Source: an uncultured Bacilli bacterium
GTDB taxonomy: Bacteria; Bacillota_I; Bacilli_A; RF39; UBA660
Assembly: GCA_947630435.1 (NCBI GenBank)
Contig: CANRHO010000050.1
Coordinates: 1 to 5,983 of the forward strand
DNA length: 5,983 nucleotides
Direction: 5' to 3'
This document shows positions 1 through 5,075 of the stretch, piece by piece (position 1 is the first letter of the stretch; each line of letters begins with the position of its first letter). Below the pieces are notes generated by a model. The model was not told where the DNA came from. It worked only from the letters and a program-made list of their open reading frames with translations, and made no database searches. A program made the translations under genes and the position numbers.

Positions 1-94
1 ATGCTATACATACCGAAATAATAGCCTTCTTTTTTGTTTTATTATCTGCTAATTTTGGTCTTCCTACTTTATTTTTTACTTCTTTTTTTAACAC
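1..94 (-). CDS. Partial gene: N-terminus of a basic, probably membrane-anchored protein with a GRPK motif (3' end beyond the window)
   Basis: Reading leftwards from GTG at 94-92 gives 31 complete codons without a stop before the window ends. The peptide begins MLKKEVKNKVGRPKLADN, continues with a TKKK cluster, and then turns hydrophobic (AIISVCIA). A lysine-rich head followed by the start of an apolar segment suggests an inside-positive, N-terminally anchored membrane or exported protein. GRPK is also the core of an AT-hook, so a DNA-contacting head cannot be excluded. The GTG start is chosen because AAGGTG (106-101) lies 6 nt upstream. A second in-frame GTG at 103-101 has its Shine-Dalgarno only 4 nt away. 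A strong promoter stands just upstream. No family can be assigned with confidence. I see the start, the composition and the expression signals; the membrane location is inferred. Confidence 0.7.
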   Translation of the reverse strand, partial: MLKKEVKNKVGRPKLADNKTKKKAIISVCIA

Positions 95-104
95 CTTTAA
101 CACC
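87..104 (-). repeat. Tandem 9-bp duplication spanning the start region of the left-edge gene
   Basis: The plus-strand unit TTTAACACC occurs twice back to back (87-95 and 96-104). On the coding strand this reads GGTGTTAAA twice, so a GTG codon occurs twice in the same frame three codons apart. The upstream copy also supplies the GGTG part of the Shine-Dalgarno site used by the downstream GTG. Confidence 0.8.
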
Positions 105-124
105 TTACCTTATTTTACATTATT

Positions 125-154
125 AATATAGCATAATATAATTTTTATCGTCAA
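125..154 (-). promoter_or_regulatory. Sigma-A type promoter with extended -10 for the left-edge gene
   Basis: On the minus strand, TTGACG (154-149, 5 of 6 matches to the -35 consensus) is followed by an 18-nt spacer and TATATT (130-125, 5 of 6 matches to the -10). The bases before the -10 read TGC, which makes an extended -10. The expected transcription start is near 118, giving a leader of about 24 nt that carries the AAGGTG ribosome site. It lies 35 bases past the stop of the PF06541 gene, so the left-edge gene appears to be separately transcribed. Confidence 0.75.
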
Positions 155-188
155 GATAATTTTATATTATAAAAATTAAAAATTATAA

Positions 189-692
189 TTAATTTCTTTT
201 ATCTATAAAAGTTTTTGTACAATCAAACAAGAATAAAATAATTGATAAAATTGTTACCCATGTAGGTATTTTTTTAATAAGGTTTTCTAATAGTGGATTA
301 ATAATATATACAAAAACAATACTTATAGCACCCCATACTAAAGTCATCTCTAAAGATATGTAATGTCCTATATGAAACTTTTGTGAAGAATAATCCCAAA
401 ATACTTCTCCAAATATTTTTTCTATTAATACTCCTCCTAAAGCTTCTAAGGTAGATAATACTATTGCAACAACAAAAAACATGATAACGGTTTCCCAAAA
501 TCTATGCATATGTAAATTCTTAAATAGATACTGTGAAACAAATAAAATCGTTACTGCGCCTATTCCATAAACTGGTGTCCACCATCCATATAAAAAACCA
601 CTTTTAAAACCATTTTTAGTTACTAATGCAGTAACTGTTTCTAATAAATGGCCAAGAATTGAGTATATAAAAAAACAATTTAAATAATACAT
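189..692 (-). CDS. Multi-pass membrane protein, PF06541 family (annotated as putative ABC transporter permease)
   Basis: This is a 167-residue integral membrane protein. Family signatures of PF06541 (ABC_trans_CmpB, formerly DUF1113) are visible: FFIYSILGHLLET at 7-19, GFLYGWWTPVYGIGA at 32-46, then LEALGGVLIEKIFGEVFWDY at 82-101 and VWGAISIVFVYIINPL at 119-134. Hydrophobic stretches fit about five membrane segments near residues 4-24, 38-58, 68-90, 114-134 and 142-158, followed by a short charged tail ending DKRN. The family name implies transport, but no substrate or ATPase partner is encoded here, so the role is unknown. The start at 692 is preferred over an in-frame ATG at 716: GGTGAT (701-696), complementary to the 16S 3' end, lies 3 nt before it, which is the spacing of a normal AAGGAGGTGAT site. 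Upstream of 716 there is only A/T-rich sequence without a ribosome site. The gene follows the 164-residue gene by 43 bases and is probably last in the cysS transcript. It ends in TAA. Confidence 0.85.
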   Translation of the reverse strand: MYYLNCFFIYSILGHLLETVTALVTKNGFKSGFLYGWWTPVYGIGAVTILFVSQYLFKNLHMHRFWETVIMFFVVAIVLSTLEALGGVLIEKIFGEVFWDYSSQKFHIGHYISLEMTLVWGAISIVFVYIINPLLENLIKKIPTWVTILSIILFLFDCTKTFIDKRN

Positions 693-735
693 AGTATCAC
701 CAAAAATAGTATACATTATAAATTGTTTTTTTATT

Positions 736-1230
736 CTATTTTGTTTTATTTTCCTTTTTTAAGTTAGAAAAATAATTTAAATCGTACAAGCTAACGTCTT
801 GATCCATAGCGTACCTAATTGTATTTAAAAAATCATAATCAGGTTTATCAGTTATTGATTTTTCTATTACCATTTTTAATACTGTTTCATCATATAAACA
901 TGCAACATCATATACAAGTCTAAACGTTCTAATACTTAAATTAGGACCCAAATTAGAAAATTTATTATATGCTTCAGTCATTAAAATCCTTTTAGAAGGT
1001 TCTAGGCTGTAAAACCTAGCAATACTAAATGCATCTTCATGTTTAAAAAAAGTTAACACTTCTTCTATTTGATTAACATTATAACTTGGATCTGCAAAAT
1101 CTATTATACGAGGATATATTTTTGTAGCATCAAATAGTACTTTTGCTTGTTCATCATCATACCCTAAGCTTCTTATTTCATTTATTGTTTTAATTTTCTT
1201 TTTTTCTTTAATAAAATCTTTAATTTTCAT
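736..1230 (-). CDS. Hypothetical 164-residue cytosolic protein, co-translated with cysS
   Basis: I do not recognise this protein. It has no signal peptide and no membrane segment. It is charged at both ends (KIKDFIKEKKKIK at 2-14, LKKENKTK at 157-164) and appears largely alpha-helical. The stretch FADPSYNVNQIEEVLTFF (45-62) faintly recalls the 'DPxFNxxQMxxIRLGL' helical repeats of some Bacillota proteins, and QDVSLYDLNYF (144-154) could be the start of another such unit. This is a weak resemblance, not an assignment. There are no visible catalytic motifs. The ATG at 1230 lies 9 bases past the cysS stop. Its likely ribosome site, AGAGGG (1248-1243), lies inside the last two cysS codons, 12 nt upstream, which suggests translational coupling to cysS. 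No terminator separates it from the membrane-protein gene that follows. It ends in TAG. Confidence 0.7.
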   Translation of the reverse strand: MKIKDFIKEKKKIKTINEIRSLGYDDEQAKVLFDATKIYPRIIDFADPSYNVNQIEEVLTFFKHEDAFSIARFYSLEPSKRILMTEAYNKFSNLGPNLSIRTFRLVYDVACLYDETVLKMVIEKSITDKPDYDFLNTIRYAMDQDVSLYDLNYFSNLKKENKTK

Positions 1231-1239
1231 AATTAATAT

Positions 1240-2634
1240 CTACCCTCTAGACCATATGGTTCCATCTTTTGTATCTTTTAATTCAATTTTCTTTTCTTTT
1301 AATTCATCTCTTATTTTGTCAGCGGTTTTAAAATCTTTATTTTTTTTAGCTTCACTTCTTAATTTTATCTGCTCTTGTACGTATTTAATTAATTCTTCGT
1401 CATTTTCTTCTTCATCTTTTATCAAATCTAGTCCTAAAACCATATCCCATGATTTAATAAGCTTAAGTTTTGTATTTCCTGATACTTTTTCGTCTTTAAT
1501 TAAATCATATAATAATGTTAAACAATTAGGAGTATTTAAATCATTAGATAAATGTTCTTTAAATAAATCATCATATTTTTTATAGTCCTTTTCATCATAT
1601 AACCCATCTTCTTTAATTAAAGAAATTTTATTCAAAAGCTTTAAATAAGTATTTTGTGATTGGTCTAATAATTCATAAGTAAAATTAACTTGTTTATGAT
1701 AATATGAGTTTAAAATGAAATATCTATATGCTAAAGGATTATAACCTTCTTCTTTTAACTTAGAAACAGTAAGCACATGACCCAAACTCTTACTCATTTT
1801 AATATTGTTAGTTAATAACCAAGACAAATGAATCCAATAATTACACCACTTATGGCCTAAGTAGCACTCTGATTGAGCAATTTCGTTTGTATGGTGAGGA
1901 AAAACAGCGTCCTCTGCTCCAAAGTGTAAGTCTAGGTATTCTCCTAGGTATTTAATAGCAATTCCACTACATTCTATGTGCCACCCTGGAAAACCCCTTC
2001 CAAAAGGACTATCCCATTGTAACTCTTGATTACCAAATTTTGAGTTTGTAAACCAAAGCACAAAATCTGCTGGATTTCTCTTATTATTATCTTGCTGTAC
2101 ATCTTCTCTACTACCAACTATTAAATCTTCTACATTTCTACCTGATAACTCATAGTATTTGTTATATTTAGAAGTATCAAAATATATGTTACCACAACTT
2201 TCATATGCATATCCATCATTTAATAATTTAGAAATAATTTTGATATACATATCAATTTCTTGTGTCGCAGGAACAACTATGTCTGGCCATCTTACATTTA
2301 CTAATTCACAATCTTTTTTGAATTCGTCAGTATAAAACTTTGCTATTTCATGAGAGGATTTATGTTCTCGCTTTATTGCAATTAGCATCTTATCTTCTCC
2401 TTCATCCCCATCACTTTTAAGATGTCCAACGTCAGTTATGTTCATACACCTTTTAACTTTATAACCTAAGTATTTAAAAGCTTTTTCAAAAACATCTTCA
2501 ATGATATAACTTCTTAAATTTCCGATGTGTTGATAATGATACACGGTAGGACCACAAGTATACATTTTAACAACCCCTGGCTCATTAGGAATGAATTCTT
2601 CAATTTTTTTAGTAAGTGTATTATATAACTTCAT
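1240..2634 (-). CDS. cysS: Cysteinyl-tRNA synthetase (class I), variant 'ITDVGHL' clade
   Basis: This enzyme charges tRNA-Cys with cysteine in the cytosol using ATP. It has 464 residues, a normal length for the family. The class I signatures are HIGN (36-39, in place of HIGH) and KMSKS (279-283). The zinc ligands known from E. coli CysRS are present at C27, C222 (GWHIECS), H247 and E251 (HHTNE). The C-terminal helical and anticodon-binding region ends in ADKIRDEL (438-445) and GTIWSRG, as in typical CysRS. The MNITDVGHLKSDGDEGEDKM segment (64-83) and HHTNE mark a variant seen in candidate-phyla and some Bacillota enzymes; this is recalled, not searched. The start is placed at ATG 2634 because AAGGA (2650-2646) is 11 nt from it. 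The in-frame GTG at 2643 would be only 2 nt from that site, and family members start at MKLYNTLT. It heads a probable three-gene transcript. Only about 77 bases separate it from clpC, too few for a T-box leader. Confidence 0.97.
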   Translation of the reverse strand: MKLYNTLTKKIEEFIPNEPGVVKMYTCGPTVYHYQHIGNLRSYIIEDVFEKAFKYLGYKVKRCMNITDVGHLKSDGDEGEDKMLIAIKREHKSSHEIAKFYTDEFKKDCELVNVRWPDIVVPATQEIDMYIKIISKLLNDGYAYESCGNIYFDTSKYNKYYELSGRNVEDLIVGSREDVQQDNNKRNPADFVLWFTNSKFGNQELQWDSPFGRGFPGWHIECSGIAIKYLGEYLDLHFGAEDAVFPHHTNEIAQSECYLGHKWCNYWIHLSWLLTNNIKMSKSLGHVLTVSKLKEEGYNPLAYRYFILNSYYHKQVNFTYELLDQSQNTYLKLLNKISLIKEDGLYDEKDYKKYDDLFKEHLSNDLNTPNCLTLLYDLIKDEKVSGNTKLKLIKSWDMVLGLDLIKDEEENDEELIKYVQEQIKLRSEAKKNKDFKTADKIRDELKEKKIELKDTKDGTIWSRG

Positions 2635-2676
2635 AATGCTCACTTTCCTTTCTTTTTATATATACAATATAAGTAT

Positions 2677-2682
2677 ATTATA
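2677..2682 (-). promoter_or_regulatory. Probable -10 element for cysS
   Basis: A perfect TATAAT lies on the minus strand between the clpC terminator and cysS. The predicted transcription start is near 2670, leaving a leader of about 35 nt with the GAAAGGAAA ribosome site. The sequence 17 nt upstream is a T run with poor resemblance to TTGACA, and in such AT-rich DNA a TATAAT can occur by chance. The call therefore rests mainly on position, directly after a terminator and before a gene. Confidence 0.4.
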
Positions 2683-2697
2683 CAATAAATAAAAATT

Positions 2698-2730
2698 AAA
2701 AAAAAGTGATATCAACTAGCAACATCACTT
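2698..2730 (-). terminator. Intrinsic terminator of clpC, stem starting inside the coding end
   Basis: On the minus strand AAGTGAT (2730-2724) pairs perfectly with ATCACTT (2710-2704). The stem can be extended inwards by G-U and A-U pairs, and it runs into a tract of eight T (2705-2698). The 5' arm lies in the final clpC codons, and the TGA stop (2714-2712) is within the hairpin. It separates the clpC transcript from cysS and independently supports TGA as a stop codon in this organism. Confidence 0.85.
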
Positions 2731-4982
2731 AATTTTTCTTTACTAATTCTTATGTTTTTTTTATAAGAAATCAAAGCATCTATTATTTGTTCTTCTAGAT
2801 CTTTTTCTACCTTTTTAACCACACTTTGAAAATTGGTTTTTGTTTTTATTTTATCTTTAATAATTTGTTTATAATCATCAGTTATTTCTATATTAATATT
2901 AGAATACATTTCTTTTATATCTTTTATTTTTTTCAATACTATTTTATTTTTAATTGAATCATTTATATTTTCTAATTTTATCTTTGTTGAAATACTATCT
3001 AAAAAGTTTTTTGGTAAAAATGATAAATCATTTATCTTTTTATTTTCAAATCCTACTGGATTATTTTCTTTTTTTATTGTTGTTGTAAATATAACATAAG
3101 TATTAGTAAAATCTATTTTTTTTCCACTAGCATCTTCTATAATTCCACTTTTTAATATCTTTAAAAATAAATTTTGAACTTCACTTGAAGCCATTTCAAA
3201 ATTATCTATCAAAAGTGCTGAAGATGGATTTGTTCTTATTTTTTCAAACACATTATTTTTATTATCATAACCTATGTATCCGGCGGTTGTACCAATAAGT
3301 TTTGTTATTGTATGGTATTCTTTATATTCACTAAGATCCAATTTTATTATGTTGTTTTCCCCTACGACATTCTTTAAAAACGTAGTTGCAAGTAAAGTTT
3401 TCCCTGATGATGATTCACCAGTTATCAAAACACTATATGTTTTCTTTGTCTTTAATAACTCTTTTCTTATTAAAGATTTAATTAATTCTTTCACTGCTTT
3501 ATTTTGACCAATTAAAACATCATTTAATTTGTTTTCCAATAATTTATAAAATTTTTTTCTTTCTTTACTAATACCTAAACTTTTTATATTACTTTTGTTT
3601 TTAATAACCTCTAAAACATCCTTTTTTGACACTATTTTTTCATTAATTACTACTTTATTTAAATTTGCTGTTAATCTATTTTCTTTAGCTTTTAATTCAT
3701 ACGCAGTTTTAAAATCACCATCTGATATTACTTTTATTTTAGATTTTTTTGTCCTTTGTAATTCTTTTTTCAACTGTTTATATTTTTTCTCAGCCTCGTT
3801 CTCACGAACTGATGTTTTTGCACAAACCTCATCTAATACGTCTATAGATCTATCTGGTTCATATCTATTAGTTAAATATTTTGAAGATAAAAAAACTATT
3901 TCTTTTATTAATTCATTAGTTATTTTTATATTATGAAATTTTTCATATAATGGCTTTATTCCCATTAGTATTTTTATCACATCATTTTTATCTGGTTCTT
4001 CTATATTAACACTTTGAAACCTTCTTGCAAGCGCTGCATCAGGTTCAATGTACTTTTTATACTCATCTAAGGTGGTTGCTCCTATTATCCTAATATTTCC
4101 TCTGGCTAAAGCTGGCTTAAATATATTAGAAGCATCTATTGCTCCTTCAGCGCCCCCTGCTCCTACCATGGTGTGTATCTCATCAATAAATAAAATAATG
4201 TCTTTATTATCTTCTAATTCTTTTATTAATGTTTTCATTTTTTCTTCAAATTCACCACGATATTTAGTTCCTGAAACCAAAGAAAAAATATTAAGGGAAA
4301 TTATCCTTTTTTCCTTTAAGAAGGAAGGACATGCATCACTTACAATTAAATTTGCAATTCCTTCTACTATTGCCGTTTTTCCAACTCCAGCAGGTCCAAT
4401 TAAAATAGGATTGTTTTTCTTTCTTCTTAATAATATTTCAATGGCTTTTTTTATTTCAACATTTCTTCCTATTACTGGGTCTAATTTTTTTTCTTTAGCT
4501 AACTTAGTTAAATCAGTTCCTAATTCTTCTATCAATAATTTTCTTTTTCTTAAGTTTTTATTATCTTTTTTATTTTTTAAATCATGATATATTTTTTCAA
4601 AATTAACATTTAAACTTTTTAATATAGTATAAGCAACTCCATTTTTTTCATCCAAAATAGAAATTATTACTATTTCAGGATTAACAATCTTATTATTTTC
4701 TTCCCTTGCCTCAATCACAGCATTTTCTAAAACCCTCTTAAGAAGCGGTGTATATAAAATAAAATCACTTTTCTTACTTCCAATACCAATTAAATCAATT
4801 AATTTATTTTTAAATCTATCATAAGTAACTTTATGTTTTTTTAATAAATCTACTAATTTACTATCTCTAAGGATAGATAAAAAAAGGTGTTCACTACCTA
4901 CATACGGATGGCGAAGATCTTCTCTTTCCTTTTCAGCTTGTTTTAATAAATGCCTTGTTTCCTCACTAAAATTAACAAACAT
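2712..4982 (-). CDS. clpC: ClpC-type Hsp100 AAA+ unfoldase with a degenerate second ATPase domain
   Basis: This is a hexameric protein unfoldase that feeds substrates to ClpP. It has 756 residues, against roughly 810 in B. subtilis ClpC. Order: Clp_N domain with two repeats (about 3-45 and 77-125, keeping glutamates E31 and E103, which I align to the phospho-arginine-binding positions of B. subtilis ClpC). The first AAA+ domain is intact: Walker A GPAGVGKT 196-203, pore loop KYRGEF 240-245, Walker B LFIDE 264-268, GATTLDEY 301-308, Arg finger region LARRF 318-322. Next is a short ClpC-style middle domain with a UVR-like helix pair (about 393-445), then the second AAA+ domain from about 470. 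The latter keeps Walker A GESSSGKT (522-529), pore loop GYIGY (568-572) and a VGF loop (643-645) like the ClpP-docking loop. It has N594 for the Walker B Glu, T635 for the sensor-1 Asn and S663 for the Arg finger. The ATG at 4982 has GAAAGGGG 6 nt upstream. No ctsR, mcsA or mcsB is adjacent and no CtsR or CIRCE operator is visible. clpC is chosen over clpB because the middle domain is short. Confidence 0.95.
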   Translation of the reverse strand: MFVNFSEETRHLLKQAEKEREDLRHPYVGSEHLFLSILRDSKLVDLLKKHKVTYDRFKNKLIDLIGIGSKKSDFILYTPLLKRVLENAVIEAREENNKIVNPEIVIISILDEKNGVAYTILKSLNVNFEKIYHDLKNKKDNKNLRKRKLLIEELGTDLTKLAKEKKLDPVIGRNVEIKKAIEILLRRKKNNPILIGPAGVGKTAIVEGIANLIVSDACPSFLKEKRIISLNIFSLVSGTKYRGEFEEKMKTLIKELEDNKDIILFIDEIHTMVGAGGAEGAIDASNIFKPALARGNIRIIGATTLDEYKKYIEPDAALARRFQSVNIEEPDKNDVIKILMGIKPLYEKFHNIKITNELIKEIVFLSSKYLTNRYEPDRSIDVLDEVCAKTSVRENEAEKKYKQLKKELQRTKKSKIKVISDGDFKTAYELKAKENRLTANLNKVVINEKIVSKKDVLEVIKNKSNIKSLGISKERKKFYKLLENKLNDVLIGQNKAVKELIKSLIRKELLKTKKTYSVLITGESSSGKTLLATTFLKNVVGENNIIKLDLSEYKEYHTITKLIGTTAGYIGYDNKNNVFEKIRTNPSSALLIDNFEMASSEVQNLFLKILKSGIIEDASGKKIDFTNTYVIFTTTIKKENNPVGFENKKINDLSFLPKNFLDSISTKIKLENINDSIKNKIVLKKIKDIKEMYSNINIEITDDYKQIIKDKIKTKTNFQSVVKKVEKDLEEQIIDALISYKKNIRISKEKLSDVAS

Positions 4983-4988
4983 AAGAAT

Positions 4989-4996
4989 CCCCTTTC
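4989..4996 (-). promoter_or_regulatory. Strong Shine-Dalgarno site of clpC
   Basis: GAAAGGGG on the minus strand lies 6 nt before the ATG at 4982. This fixes the start at the beginning of the Clp_N domain. No convincing -35/-10 pair could be placed in the roughly 50 bases between this site and the upstream terminator. Confidence 0.75.
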
Positions 4997-5044
4997 TTTT
5001 ATATCCTATGTTTGTTATGGTACTTTTATTTGAATTTAATACAT

Positions 5045-5072
5045 AAAAAAAATTCTAAAACGAATTCTTTTT
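5045..5072 (-). terminator. Intrinsic terminator after the surface-protein gene
   Basis: On the minus strand an 11-bp stem forms between AAAAAGAATTC (5072-5062) and GAATTTTTTTT (5055-5045), with one G-U pair and a 6-nt loop. The 3' arm is itself a run of eight T. It begins 3 bases after the TAG stop. The stem has few G-C pairs, but the placement is typical, and it separates this gene from clpC. Confidence 0.75.
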
Positions 5073-5075
5073 ACT

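Noticed and set aside
157..178. Inverted repeat TAATTTT / AAAATTA after the PF06541 gene as a terminator
   Set aside because: It is all A/T with an 8-base loop and no following T tract, so chance is the simpler explanation. The end of the cysS transcript is left unassigned.
298..498. A 66-codon minus-strand frame inside the PF06541 gene
   Set aside because: It overlaps a well-supported family member in another frame and shows no recognisable protein features.
2635..2711. T-box or other riboswitch leader before cysS
   Set aside because: Only about 77 bases lie between the genes and part of that is the clpC terminator; there is no room for a T-box and no T-box sequence is visible.
2698..2714. 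Possible TGA-as-tryptophan code (Mycoplasma-like), given the AT-rich genome
   Set aside because: clpC ends in TGA exactly at a hairpin terminator, and Trp codons in cysS are TGG, so TGA behaves as a stop.
1256..4587. Open frames on the plus strand at 1256-1585, 3274-3507, 3595-3936 and 4048-4587
   Set aside because: They lie wholly opposite cysS and clpC, are rich in Ser, Phe and Leu as expected of antisense frames in Lys/Asn/Glu-rich genes, and have no family motifs.
2712..4982. ClpB, ClpE or a frameshifted clpC pseudogene
   Set aside because: The middle domain is the short ClpC type, there is no zinc-finger N-terminus, a VGF loop is present, and the frame is intact from a strong ribosome site to a terminator.
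4983..5044. sigma-A promoter, CtsR box or CIRCE upstream of clpC
   Set aside because: TATAAA near 4999 is too close to the ribosome site to be a -10 and lacks a -35 at proper spacing; no GGTCAAA repeats and no TTAGCACTC inverted repeat are present.
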